From contig NZ_FRCC01000003.1 of the NCBI RefSeq assembly GCF_900142775.1, forward strand, positions 310,001 through 374,000: a stretch of 64,000 bases of DNA, in the 5' to 3' direction. Each line of letters opens with the position of its first letter. Positions within the stretch are counted from its first letter, which is position 1. The translations under genes were made by a program, and so were the position numbers. Of the stretch, positions 1-8,987 are shown one piece after another. The DNA comes from Flavobacterium flevense. GTDB lineage: Bacteria > Bacteroidota > Bacteroidia > Flavobacteriales > Flavobacteriaceae. The notes below the pieces were generated by a model. The model saw only the letters and a program-made list of their open reading frames with translations. It searched no databases and was not told where the DNA came from.

Positions 1-2122
1 AAGGATCAACCGTAACGGTAATTGTAAAATTAGGTCCCGGACAACTTCCTGCCGTAGGTGAAACGGTGTAAGTAGCAGTCGCCCGATTGCTTGTATTGTT
101 GACTAATGTCTGACTGATATTGGTTCTGGGAGTTAATTGTGCCGATGCACCACTAATTGCTCCCGCAGGAGAAATTACCGGTGTAGACCAGGTATAAGTA
201 GTACCCGACGGAACGTTGTCTCCGGCTCCGCTTCTTGGGGTAACATTAAAAGTAGCACCACTACACATATTAACTGTTTTAGGAGCTATAATAGGGGACA
301 AAACCGTATTTACAGAAAAATTTTGTGATGCGGAAACAGAACCACAACTATTAGTAACCGTAAAAGTTGCCGTGTAATTCCCGCTGCTTGTATAATTTAC
401 AGGACCCGGATTTAAAGAAGCAGAAGTTGATGGTGTCCCTCCGGGAAAACTCCAGGAATAGGTCAACTCTGAACTTGGGGCACAATTTTCAATAATTTTT
501 CCAACAGGATTAATAGTCGCCGAATTACAAAAATCAGAAATAGGCTCTAAAGTAATAACAGGTGGTTTTTTAACTTCGATTATTTTAGTTATTTCACGTT
601 CTATACCACATGAATTGATGGTTCTTAATCGAAGGCGATACGTTCCAGAAACTGTAAAGTTAATTACAGGATCTTTAGAATTAGAGCTTGTTCCAGCTGT
701 AAAATACCAGCTTCCTCTCTCATTTTTGCAATAAGGATCATAAAAATCGTTTATACTCCAATAATAACTTTGAGCGCCACAGGCAAAGCGGGTATCCGTG
801 GTATTTGTAATTTGTGTATTCGAATTAACACAGGCTTTTACATACGTAAAATCAGGTTCTAAAACAGGTTCTACACATATCGTTCTTTTATATTCTACCC
901 CAACACCACAAGGCGTTATTGCGTTAAGAGTAATGGTATAAGTTCCCGGAGAAGAATAAGCATGACTTGGACTGACTTGTCTTGAAACGGGACTTCCATC
1001 ACCAAAATTCCATGTGTAAACATCTACAGTACTACAATCATTCTTAAATCCTGCTATGGTGGTATTGTTAAAATAAACCGGAGAGTTAACACAGGCAATA
1101 TTTACAACACTAAAACTAACTGTAGGTTTATCCAGAATAATAATGGGACCTGCCGATAAATTAGTACTTCCACAGGAATTAGAAATAGTTAAAGTAACTG
1201 TATTGCCACTTGGACAATTAAACCGTGTAAAAGTATGCGGAATAGGAAAATCTTGTGAAGCAGCAGGATTTACAGCATCATAAAAAACAGAATTTTCTAA
1301 CTGTGATTGGGTATATGTAGTAAAAGAACCATCCCCATAATTAACCTGATAACGGGTATCAGTAGGATTTAATGCCCAGGAACCAATGGCAAAATTCATA
1401 GGTTCTAATGGTACACAAAAATTGGTAGTATTCCCCGGAGCAATTAAAGCACCCACAGGATTATTAGAATTTTTAACAATATACGAAATGCTGTTGTTAC
1501 ATCCGCTTGTACCAATAGCGGTAATTACCATATTAAAAGAACCTAATTTTTGATAGGTGTGTTGTTTGGGAAAAGTAACATTTGTTTCAGAACTTCCGTC
1601 TCCCCAATCTACATTATAAGAAGTGATACAAGCCGTTGAAGCTGACATATTTCCCACATTAATTGTATAACTCAGACTGGAATTATTGTCCCCGCATCGT
1701 TCAAAAACAGAGCCGGAACCTGTATTTGTATTAACAAACTTTAAATCCGGTTTTTGTTGAACAGAAACTGATTTAGTAATTGAACTACTAAGACCATTTC
1801 TATCTGTAACCGTTAATTTGACATTGAAATTTTGAACTCCGCAACCCAAGGCGGTGAAACTATGTGTAGGATTACTATTAGCAGAAGTGGTTCCATCTCC
1901 AAAATCCCAATTGTACGTATAAGGAGCGTCGCCCGTTACTACGGGAACAAAGGTTACAGGAGTTCCGGAACAGCTGTTGTTATTATTAAAAGTAAAATCA
2001 ACTACAGGAGCAGCTACAACATTGATAACAGCGGTATGCAGAGTATTAGCAATTGTTGTATTTATTCCAATAAGAGTTATGCACACAATTAACCAATAGG
2101 TAATTCTGTAAAGTTTTATCAT
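1..2122 (-). CDS. PKD-repeat surface protein, C-terminus cut off by window edge
   Basis: The frame is open from an ATG at 2122 to the window edge (707 codons, no stop), so the C-terminus is missing. Residues 1-25 look like a signal peptide (MIKLYRITYWLIVC then hydrophobic). The rest is a chain of PKD-type domains marked by YNWDFGDGT, YNVDWGDGS, YQVNYGDGS and YTWNFGDGS, separated by Ser/Thr/Asn-rich beta strands with paired cysteines. In Flavobacteriia such proteins are usually secreted by the type IX system and end in a gliding-motility-type or T9SS sorting domain. That end lies outside the window, so secretion route and role (adhesin or extracellular scaffold) are inference. The domain call itself is firm. 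Confidence 0.85.
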   Translation of the reverse strand, partial: MIKLYRITYWLIVCITLIGINTTIANTLHTAVINVVAAPVVDFTFNNNNSCSGTPVTFVPVVTGDAPYTYNWDFGDGTTSANSNPTHSFTALGCGVQNFNVKLTVTDRNGLSSSITKSVSVQQKPDLKFVNTNTGSGSVFERCGDNNSSLSYTINVGNMSASTACITSYNVDWGDGSSETNVTFPKQHTYQKLGSFNMVITAIGTSGCNNSISYIVKNSNNPVGALIAPGNTTNFCVPLEPMNFAIGSWALNPTDTRYQVNYGDGSFTTYTQSQLENSVFYDAVNPAASQDFPIPHTFTRFNCPSGNTVTLTISNSCGSTNLSAGPIIILDKPTVSFSVVNIACVNSPVYFNNTTIAGFKNDCSTVDVYTWNFGDGSPVSRQVSPSHAYSSPGTYTITLNAITPCGVGVEYKRTICVEPVLEPDFTYVKACVNSNTQITNTTDTRFACGAQSYYWSINDFYDPYCKNERGSWYFTAGTSSNSKDPVINFTVSGTYRLRLRTINSCGIEREITKIIEVKKPPVITLEPISDFCNSATINPVGKIIENCAPSSELTYSWSFPGGTPSTSASLNPGPVNYTSSGNYTATFTVTNSCGSVSASQNFSVNTVLSPIIAPKTVNMCSGATFNVTPRSGAGDNVPSGTTYTWSTPVISPAGAISGASAQLTPRTNISQTLVNNTSNRATATYTVSPTAGSCPGPNFTITVTVDP

Positions 2123-2341
2123 AGAAAACGGATTCTGTATTTTTCTGACAAAAATATAGATAATTTTTAAATAAACAGGATATAAAAAAATATTCTGTTT
2201 TTTATATCCTAAGTTCCAATTATTTACTATTCAACGTAATTAAAAACATCTGTTAAAAAACGGAAAACCTCCTTTTTTATAAAAGCCACTATTTCTACTC
2301 TTCATAAAAATAACTATTTTTACAGTCTAAAATTTTTATCG

Positions 2342-3229
2342 ATGCCAAACAAAAAATATAAAATTGCCGTTGTCCAGTTAAACCTGAATGACAATGCCGA
2401 AAACAATTTAAAAAAATGCATGAGTTGGGTAAGAGATGCTGCCAGTCAGGGAGCCGAAGTGATCTCATTGCCTGAATTATATAGTAGCCATTATTTCTGT
2501 CAAAGTGAAGATGTTGAAAATTTTAAGCTTGCAGAACCTTTATACAGTACTTCTTTTATTGCTTTTAGCGAATTAGCTAAAGAATTAGGTGTCGTAATTA
2601 TTGTTCCTTTTTTCGAAAAAAGAATGGCCGGAATTTATCATAACAGTGCTTACATTATTGATACTGATGGTACTGAAGCCGGATTATACCGAAAAATGCA
2701 TATTCCGGACGATCCCGCTTTCTATGAAAAATTTTATTTTACACCGGGCGATTTAGGTTTTAAAAACAATCCGACTAAAAAAGGAAATATAGGAACTTTA
2801 ATTTGTTGGGATCAATGGTATCCGGAAGCAGCTCGTTTGACTGCTTTAAAAGGTGCCGAAGTGTTGTTTTACCCAACAGCAATTGGGTGGCATCCACAGG
2901 AAAAAGAGCAATATGGTGAAAACCAATATGGTGCTTGGATGAATGTAATGAAAGGTCATGCAGTTGCGAATGGTGTATTCGTAGCAGCAGCAAACAGAAT
3001 TGGGTTAGAACAATATTTACCGGATACTCCGGGAATCGAATTTTGGGGTGCTTCTTTTATCTGTGGTCCGCAAGGAGAAATTTTGGCACAAGCCTCACAT
3101 GACAAAGAAGAAATATTAATTGCTGAAGTAGACTTAGATTTACAGGAAAACGTACGCCAAAACTGGCCATTTTTCAGAGACAGACGAATTGATGCTTTTG
3201 GTGATATAACTAAAAGAGCAATTGATTAA
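2342..3229 (+). CDS. aguB: N-carbamoylputrescine amidase
   Basis: This 295-aa cytosolic enzyme of the carbon-nitrogen hydrolase (nitrilase) superfamily hydrolyses N-carbamoylputrescine to putrescine, CO2 and ammonia. The catalytic triad is visible: Glu45 (LPELY), Lys118 (YRKMH) and Cys155 (LICWDQWYPE). The length and the GWHPQEKEQYGENQYGAW region match AguB rather than generic nitrilases. The usual partner, agmatine deiminase, lies 4 kb downstream on the same strand, separated by two opposite-strand genes, so the pair is not an operon here. A weak -7-like TATTTTTA lies at 2315-2322. Confidence 0.95.
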   Translation: MPNKKYKIAVVQLNLNDNAENNLKKCMSWVRDAASQGAEVISLPELYSSHYFCQSEDVENFKLAEPLYSTSFIAFSELAKELGVVIIVPFFEKRMAGIYHNSAYIIDTDGTEAGLYRKMHIPDDPAFYEKFYFTPGDLGFKNNPTKKGNIGTLICWDQWYPEAARLTALKGAEVLFYPTAIGWHPQEKEQYGENQYGAWMNVMKGHAVANGVFVAAANRIGLEQYLPDTPGIEFWGASFICGPQGEILAQASHDKEEILIAEVDLDLQENVRQNWPFFRDRRIDAFGDITKRAID

Positions 3230-3239
3230 GTAAAAATTA

Positions 3240-3372
3240 ACCGCAAAGATTCGTAAAGGAAACACTAAGGCTCGCAAAGTTTTTTTTAGAATCTTTTATA
3301 TCTAAATCAGTATATTGGATTAACATGACTTTTTTAGTTAAACTTCGTTTCTCCTTTACAAATCTTTGCGGT
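3240..3372. repeat. Flavobacterium-type CGCAAAG inverted repeat
   Basis: Arms 3240-3260 and 3352-3372 are reverse complements at 20 of 21 positions (ACCGCAAAGATTCGTAAAGG on the left). Further CGCAAAG-like words stand at 3271-3280 and 3459-3491. The element fills the gap between two convergent genes. Such words recur between flavobacterial genes; their function is unknown. Confidence 0.7.
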
Positions 3373-3409
3373 AAAACTCAAAAAACTATACGTTAAAACT
3401 TAAGAAATA

Positions 3410-3450
3410 AAAAAATGGACTAAAGCGCCTTGCCTTAGTCCATTTTTTTT
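3410..3450. terminator. Bidirectional intrinsic terminator
   Basis: A-tract, then a perfect 14-bp stem (3410-3423 with 3435-3448; core TGGACTAA/TTAGTCCA) and a T-tract. It lies between convergent aguB and the lipoprotein gene ending at 3499 and can serve both. Confidence 0.85.
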
Positions 3451-3498
3451 AATCTTTGTGACCTTTGCGCCTACTTTGTGCGCTTTGTGGTTAGAAAA

Positions 3499-5019
3499 TT
3501 ATAGTAAATCTGGCTGGAAAAACTTAACTGCTCCATCACCTTCGCTACTTACTACTAACAGACTTCTTTTGTTAGGACTCTTGGCAGCAGGAATAAACAA
3601 CAAACCTTCCGGTGCATCACCTGTTTTTATACTTTGTAAATATTGTGGTGCCGATGGATTGGTAATATCATAAACGATTACGGTATCAGTTCTTTCCAAG
3701 CCTACAAATAAAATATTTTTGTCCCCCATTTTAGTGACTACAACAGCCTCCGGTTCTGAACCTTTATCATCACTACGACCGTCATCATAAGTACCAAAAT
3801 CATTAGAACGTTTATCCAGATCATTTTTGCTGTCAAAAACCAAACTTCCTGAATTTCCGTTCCAAATAGTAAATGAACGCGCTCCAAAACTGATTAATTC
3901 ATCTAAATCACCATCATTGTCAGTATCTCCTTCAGTTGAAACTAAATTCAAACGTCCCATTTTAGCATCTGCTTTTAAAGTAGCGGCATCAGGAAAAACA
4001 GTCGCATCTAAACTCAGTGATTTTAATCGGGCAACATCTGCATAATCATCATATTCTCTGGCATCACCTTCGTTAGCGGTAATAAAATATTGCGTCCCGT
4101 TTACAGTATAACTTGTAATTGCATCCGGCATGAACAATCCTTTTACATTCCATGGTGTAAAACTAACAGCATTATCCTTATCACTTACATCAATTCCGTT
4201 CTCGGCAGTATTGAAATTTTTATATCCCAATCCAAAAACAGAACTAATAGTTTTGCTTGCTAAATCTATTTTAGCCACACCATTATTTTCCTGCAAAGTA
4301 ACCCAGGCTGTTTTAGAATCTTCGGAAATTGTAATATATTCCGGCTCAATATCGGCAGCAAAGCTTTTAGCTTTTTTAGAAATTCTAAAACCTTTGATCT
4401 TTAAAGCAGCCAACTGACTTTCGAAAGCAGCAAAATTTAAAGTGGTTACCGCATAATTATTTGTGACATCAATAATAGAAATTGTTCCGTCAGGATCTAC
4501 TGAATAATCAGCATTTGGTTCTCCTTCGTTAGCCGTCATAATGTATTTACCATCTGGGGGAAAAGTAACCATATCTGGCAAAGCACCTACATTAATTTGT
4601 TTTATCACACTATAATCAGAAGTTTTAAAAACTATTACTTTTCCATTTTCCTGCTTATTTGTAGTTGATTCTAAAGCTACAGCTAATTTTCCATCATAAA
4701 CAGCAACACTATTAGAAGCTCCGTTATAAACAGACAAATCAATCACAGCTAATTTTTTAGGGCTTGCCGGATCTGACAAATCAATAACATCAATTTGGTT
4801 AGTATTACTGTTATTTACCGTAAAAAGCCTTTTAGTGATTTCGTCATACGCACTAATTTCAGCTGCTGCTTCACCACCTATTGTAATGGTTCCTATTTCT
4901 TTAAAGCTCGAAATATCTTCATTTACTTCAATTTCCTGATTGTTACCATCAGCTTTATCATTCTCGCAACTGCACAAAATGAAAAGTGCTGCCAATAATG
5001 AAATTCCAAAATTTTTCAT
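3499..5019 (-). CDS. Choice-of-anchor I-type beta-propeller lipoprotein
   Basis: A 506-aa protein with an SPII signal (FILCSC, lipidated Cys18) followed by an acidic linker and a long WD/YVTN-like propeller. Recurrent units include DVIDLSDPASPKKLAVIDLS, GKYIMTANEGEPN, YFITANEGDAREYDDY and LFVGLERTDTVIVYDITN. This pattern matches the choice-of-anchor I family, related to alkaline-phosphatase-linked and mesenchyme-specific surface glycoprotein-like proteins. The anchor here appears to be lipid, so it is probably tethered to the outer membrane. The substrate or partner is unknown. It follows ompA on the same strand but hairpins separate them, so it is probably transcribed alone. Confidence 0.85.
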   Translation of the reverse strand: MKNFGISLLAALFILCSCENDKADGNNQEIEVNEDISSFKEIGTITIGGEAAAEISAYDEITKRLFTVNNSNTNQIDVIDLSDPASPKKLAVIDLSVYNGASNSVAVYDGKLAVALESTTNKQENGKVIVFKTSDYSVIKQINVGALPDMVTFPPDGKYIMTANEGEPNADYSVDPDGTISIIDVTNNYAVTTLNFAAFESQLAALKIKGFRISKKAKSFAADIEPEYITISEDSKTAWVTLQENNGVAKIDLASKTISSVFGLGYKNFNTAENGIDVSDKDNAVSFTPWNVKGLFMPDAITSYTVNGTQYFITANEGDAREYDDYADVARLKSLSLDATVFPDAATLKADAKMGRLNLVSTEGDTDNDGDLDELISFGARSFTIWNGNSGSLVFDSKNDLDKRSNDFGTYDDGRSDDKGSEPEAVVVTKMGDKNILFVGLERTDTVIVYDITNPSAPQYLQSIKTGDAPEGLLFIPAAKSPNKRSLLVVSSEGDGAVKFFQPDLL

Positions 5020-5165
5020 GTTTTATAATTTATTCGTTTGCAGCAAAAATAGATTTCAGGCAAATCTTTTGAATTAAGACATCATTATAAAATCTTTAAT
5101 TTAAACATGAAAAACAACCGCTAAATCCGTTCTAATGTTAAGCCAATAAATTAGTACGCATAAAA

Positions 5166-5189
5166 AAAGAGGATATAAAAATCCTCTTT
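5166..5189. terminator. Small hairpin upstream of the lipoprotein gene
   Basis: Perfect 9-bp stem AAAGAGGAT/ATCCTCTTT with a 6-nt loop, flanked by A and T runs. It lies in the 287-bp gap between two minus-strand genes and probably acts as a second stop for ompA transcripts. Confidence 0.5.
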
Positions 5190-5249
5190 ACGTTTTTAAA
5201 CTAACATCATTATTATAACAATCATGAAAGTCAACCATCTTGAAATAAA

Positions 5250-5285
5250 AAAAAGCTGTTTTAACAATTGTCAAAACAGCTTTTT
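5250..5285 (-). terminator. Intrinsic terminator of the OmpA-family gene
   Basis: 13-bp stem (AAAAAGCTGTTTT/AAAACAGCTTTTT) ending in a U-tract on the minus strand, 22 bases past the stop codon of the gene at 5307-6566. Confidence 0.85.
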
Positions 5286-5306
5286 GATATTTAATTTACT
5301 TAAAAA

Positions 5307-6566
5307 TTATTTTACTTTAAAAGTAACTCTTCTTACAATTTGACGAGCTTCGTTTGAATTTTTGTTAACTGAAGCATCTTCACCATTACCTGATACAGTC
5401 AATCTTGAAGCATCAACTCCAGCATTGATTAACACGTTTTTAACAGCCTCAGCTCTTTTTTGAGATAAAGTCTGGTTGTAGCTTGAACTTCCAATTTCAT
5501 CTGCATAACCAATAACTTCTGCACTTTTTGAAGGATTGTTTTTCAAATATTTCACTAAGAAATCAACACCTGATAAAGAAGTATTTGTTGGTTTTGACGA
5601 ATTAAAGTCAAAATAAACATTTACATATCCTCCGTTGATTAATTCTTCAACAGTACTGTTAGTTGCACTTGTGCTGTTGTTTTGAGCAAATCTATTATCT
5701 AAATAAGTTTCTAATGAATCTGGAACACCATTTTGATTTTTATCTACAGCTTGTCCTTTTGTATTAACATCAGCACCTGCAGGAGTGTTTGGCTCTAAAT
5801 CATATAAATCAGCTACACCATCTTTATCAGAATCAAGAATACCTGTTTCTACTAAAGTTAATCTTTCGTCTAATTCATCGTATTTGTCTTTAGAATACCA
5901 GTCAGCATGTACTTCGTTTTTACCTAAGTAAAAAGTCAAACCAACAGAAGCATTAAGAGTTACTCCGTCTAAAGCACCTGTACTAGCTGCTCCCATACCA
6001 TCAAAATTATAATTTTGTCTTCCGTAAACTAAACCGCTTAAGTCTCCAGTTAAAGCAACACTGTTACTCAATTTAATTTGTCCGGTTAAACCAAGGATTC
6101 CATGTCCCATGTAATCTTCTCCGTCAAAACCATTATCTTTAGCAGATAATTGAGAAACTCCAAATCCACCATGTGCTAATAAACCAATAGTGTTAGTCCA
6201 TGTCTCAAAGTTTAAAGTTCTACCTAAGTTGATAACCCCTTGTAAACTTGTTCTGATCATTCTGCTATCAAATGGTGCAGTATCATCACGTTCTTGGAAT
6301 TTATCATATCCAAAATCAAGTTTCAAACCAAATTTAGGATTAAACATATATCTTACTCCTAAATCAGCATGAAAAGGATTAAGTGTAGCTGTAGAATAAC
6401 CTGGTGTCATAGCTCTCAATGGTTTGTTTACACCACCATTTAATTCAATAGACCACTTATCAAATGGATCTTTCTCAATGCTAGTAGCTGATGTTGTTGA
6501 CATATCCTGAGCAGTGGCTGCAAATGATAGTATTAACAGGGATAAAGAGGCAAATTTCTTTTTCAT
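5307..6566 (-). CDS. OmpA-family outer-membrane protein with type-3 repeats
   Basis: A 419-aa protein with a signal peptide ending FAATAQ. Residues ~25-225 are alternating hydrophobic strands of an N-terminal beta-barrel. Residues ~240-290 carry thrombospondin type-3 calcium motifs (DSDKDGVADLYDLEPNTPAG, DKNQNGVPDSLE). Residues ~310-419 are the OmpA peptidoglycan-binding domain (VYFDFNSSKPT, GYADEIGSSSYNQTLSQKRA). The architecture is that of the abundant flavobacterial OmpA/OprF-like porin linking outer membrane to peptidoglycan. It has its own terminator and a -7 box TATATTTG at 6606-6613. It sits between aguB and aguA on the opposite strand. Confidence 0.93.
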   Translation of the reverse strand: MKKKFASLSLLILSFAATAQDMSTTSATSIEKDPFDKWSIELNGGVNKPLRAMTPGYSTATLNPFHADLGVRYMFNPKFGLKLDFGYDKFQERDDTAPFDSRMIRTSLQGVINLGRTLNFETWTNTIGLLAHGGFGVSQLSAKDNGFDGEDYMGHGILGLTGQIKLSNSVALTGDLSGLVYGRQNYNFDGMGAASTGALDGVTLNASVGLTFYLGKNEVHADWYSKDKYDELDERLTLVETGILDSDKDGVADLYDLEPNTPAGADVNTKGQAVDKNQNGVPDSLETYLDNRFAQNNSTSATNSTVEELINGGYVNVYFDFNSSKPTNTSLSGVDFLVKYLKNNPSKSAEVIGYADEIGSSSYNQTLSQKRAEAVKNVLINAGVDASRLTVSGNGEDASVNKNSNEARQIVRRVTFKVK

Positions 6567-6605
6567 GATTATTTATTTTAATTTATTTTATTTTTTAAAT
6601 CCCTG

Positions 6606-6613
6606 CAAATATA
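6606..6613 (-). promoter_or_regulatory. -7 box of the OmpA-family gene
   Basis: TATATTTG on the minus strand matches the Bacteroidota consensus TAnnTTTG. It is followed by a 39-nt, almost pure A/T leader before the ATG at 6566, which fits a highly translated outer-membrane protein. No convincing -33 element. Confidence 0.55.
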
Positions 6614-7104
6614 AATCATATAATTCTGATAATTGTTATATCAGAGTTATATAATTCCCACTTTTTTAGTTGCTCCTTCCTTATTAAGGATGTTAAAAGC
6701 GTACTATTATTTTGATTATCAAAGTGTTAAAACACCTAATAACACTATTTTCAGAGCCTTGAAAAAATAACTTTTTTTTTAAATTAATCTCTCGATTATC
6801 TGAATTTACTTGAGATATTATCTTTATTTCCTTAATTCAACCATCATTTTTTAACAATTGAGCAAGAAATATTCTCAGCAAAATTAAAAATCAAGACTAC
6901 AAACAGAGATAAAAAACCATTTGCTAACATAACTGTTTTCTATTTATTCTATTCCTGACATTCCCTATCATTATAAAGAGACAGAAACAGCTTTTATTTT
7001 CATTTTCATACCTCTTTAATAAAGCCTTTTTATTGTTATAATGTAAATTCATTTTCTAAAAAATTGTTTTCCGGAGCGGAATTTTTATAATCCTTGTGAA
7101 TGTT

Positions 7105-7112
7105 TATATTTG
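7105..7112 (+). promoter_or_regulatory. -7 box of aguA
   Basis: TATATTTG (TAnnTTTG) ends 26 nt before the aguA ATG. No clear -33 TTTG. Confidence 0.5.
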
Positions 7113-7138
7113 CGGTCTTATAATTTTTAGCTTTTTTT

Positions 7139-8179
7139 ATGACAACTACAAACAGACGTTTTCCTGCTGAATGGGAAAAACAAGAAGGAATTTTACTTTG
7201 TTTTCCGCATAACGGAAACGATTGGCCGGGAAAATACGAAGCAATTCAATGGGCTTTTGTGGAGTTTATTAAAAAAGTAGCTGCTTATGAAAAAGTATTC
7301 CTTGTAGTTATTGACGAAAAATTAAAAATCAAAGTCAGTGACATGCTCAGCAGAGCGCGTGTCAATTTAGATCAGGTTTTATTTATTATCCAAAAGACTA
7401 ATCGCAGCTGGATGCGTGACTCCGGTCCTATTGTTGTTTATAAAGATGGCCAAAGAGAAGCGCTGAATTTTAATTTTAACGGCTGGGCTAAATACAAGAA
7501 TTTCCAACTGGATAAGCATGTTCCTGCTAAAGTCGCTGATTTTTTAAAAATACCTTTAACACAAGTAACTTACAAAGGAAAACCTGTAATTGTAGAAGGC
7601 GGTGCTATTGATGTTAACGGTCGTGGCACTTTATTGACTTCAGAAGAATGCCTGATGCATCCCACTATTCAGGTACGCAACGCCGGTTTTAGCAAAGAAG
7701 ATTATGAAGCTGTTTTTAAAGAATATTTAGGTATAACCAATGTAATTTGGCTGGGCGACGGTATTCAGGGAGATGATACTCATGGTCATATTGATGATTT
7801 ATGTCGTTTTGTCAATGAGGATACTATTGTAACCATTGTTGAAACTGATAAAACGGATAAAAATTACGAACCGTTGCAGGAAAATTTAAAACGTTTGCAA
7901 AATGCCAAATTAGAAAACGGAAAATCACCTGTAATTGTGACTTTACCTATGCCAAAACGATTGGATTTTGAGGATCTGCGTTTACCGGCGAGTTATGCTA
8001 ATTTCCTGATTTTAAACAACTGTGTTTTAGTTCCTGTTTTTAACGACCCAAACGATAGAAAAGCGTTAAATATTTTAGCAGAATGTTTCCCTGACAGAGA
8101 AATAATTGGAATTAGTGCTATTGATTTAATTTGGGGATTTGGCACTTTACATTGCTTAAGTCAACAAATTCCTGTATAA
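7139..8179 (+). CDS. aguA: Agmatine deiminase
   Basis: This 346-aa peptidyl-arginine-deiminase-family enzyme converts agmatine to N-carbamoylputrescine plus ammonia, the step before AguB. The family signatures are present: FPAEWEKQEGILLCFPHN at the start, WMRDSGP (91-97), HGHIDDLCRF in the centre and the catalytic cysteine Cys339 in GTLHCLSQQ near the C-terminus. The protein is full length. It has its own promoter and is not co-transcribed with aguB. It ends 97 bp before the convergent DUF3307 gene. Confidence 0.95.
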   Translation: MTTTNRRFPAEWEKQEGILLCFPHNGNDWPGKYEAIQWAFVEFIKKVAAYEKVFLVVIDEKLKIKVSDMLSRARVNLDQVLFIIQKTNRSWMRDSGPIVVYKDGQREALNFNFNGWAKYKNFQLDKHVPAKVADFLKIPLTQVTYKGKPVIVEGGAIDVNGRGTLLTSEECLMHPTIQVRNAGFSKEDYEAVFKEYLGITNVIWLGDGIQGDDTHGHIDDLCRFVNEDTIVTIVETDKTDKNYEPLQENLKRLQNAKLENGKSPVIVTLPMPKRLDFEDLRLPASYANFLILNNCVLVPVFNDPNDRKALNILAECFPDREIIGISAIDLIWGFGTLHCLSQQIPV

Positions 8180-8223
8180 AATACGAATGACTATTATTTT
8201 ATTAAAATAGTCATTTTATCCAT

Positions 8224-8273
8224 AATATCGTTAAATAACGCAATATCTTAAAATATCGCCTTATTTAACGATA
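8224..8273. repeat. TATCG operator-like repeat at the 3' end of the SatD unit
   Basis: Contains TATCG words at 8226-8230 and 8254-8258 and inverted CGATA at 8269-8273. ATATCGTTAAATAA at the left pairs with TTATTTAACGATAT at the right, giving a large inverted repeat. Bases 8247-8273 match 9658-9684 upstream of the unit at 24 of 27 positions, in direct orientation. It also sits where a terminator for the minus-strand unit would be. Protein-binding site, terminator or boundary repeat are all possible. Confidence 0.65.
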
Positions 8274-8276
8274 TTT

Positions 8277-8987
8277 TTATAGTATTAATTTATATAGCAT
8301 CGCAAAAAGAATTCCGAGTCCAAAACTCATTAATGTACCTATTAAGATATATTCCGTCAAACGGACATCTTTAGATTCTTTTAAATCACCAAACCTGAAA
8401 ATAGATTTTGCTGCCAATAAAAAGCCAATTCCCTCCCAAAAATTCATCATCACAAAAAAGAAAATAAACAGTCTTTCTAAAATCCCAATATATTTACCGG
8501 CATTATTAGTATTGTTATTATCTATTTTCACAATTTGTTCGCTCCATTTCGACAATAATACTTTTAAAAGTACTGCACTTACATAAGTAACTAAAATTAA
8601 AGCAGTTATCAAGGCTAAACTTTGCTGAGAATACAATTGAGAAAACGGAATTTGGTAGGGATAATAATAATTTACCGTAAAAGCGATTACTAATAAATGC
8701 AATAACTGATCGATAAAAAACCAGCTTTTTTCAGTTTTCTTTTTTTCGAAATATAATTTGGCACAATCAATCCCAAAATGACTTAGTACAATCAACAAAA
8801 CAGCCACAAAATAGTTGGAATCAAATTGTGTGGTGAGCAGTAGCAATACCAAATGTACTGCAACATGATAATACAGGAACTTCGATTTAATTTTTCGCTT
8901 CTTTTTATCTTTTACCCAAGCTGTAGGCTGCATTAAAAAATCACCTGCTAAATGTGCCAGAAGCAAACTTAAAAATAATGCTACCAT
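8277..8987 (-). CDS. DUF3307 integral membrane protein
   Basis: A 236-aa polytopic membrane protein of unknown function with about seven hydrophobic segments (near 3-20, 40-52, 58-74, 88-110, 122-142, 166-190, 212-233). Charged or polar residues inside the membrane segments are characteristic: HLAGDFLMQ, HVAVHLVLLLL, LSHFGIDCAKL, FFIDQLLHLLVI. GKYIGILER and AAKSIFRFGDLK follow. These match DUF3307. Its start overlaps the end of the SatD gene by 7 bp, so the two are translationally coupled and probably act together. SatD- and DUF3307-like genes are, as far as I recall, paired in other genomes, but I cannot check this here. Confidence 0.8.
   Translation of the reverse strand: MVALFLSLLLAHLAGDFLMQPTAWVKDKKKRKIKSKFLYYHVAVHLVLLLLTTQFDSNYFVAVLLIVLSHFGIDCAKLYFEKKKTEKSWFFIDQLLHLLVIAFTVNYYYPYQIPFSQLYSQQSLALITALILVTYVSAVLLKVLLSKWSEQIVKIDNNNTNNAGKYIGILERLFIFFFVMMNFWEGIGFLLAAKSIFRFGDLKESKDVRLTEYILIGTLMSFGLGILFAMLYKLIL

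Larger units (their letters stand above)
6567..7138. other. 572-bp divergent intergenic region
   Basis: Very AT-rich gap between ompA-like (minus) and aguA (plus). It holds a minus-strand TATATTTG at 6606-6613 and a plus-strand TATATTTG at 7105-7112. Neither has a clear TTTG at the -33 distance. I see no ORF, RNA gene or long repeat in the rest. Confidence 0.6.

Noticed and set aside
137..2092. Short plus-strand frames inside the PKD gene region
   Set aside because: Low-complexity Ser/Arg/Asn products opposite a clear minus-strand PKD coding frame.
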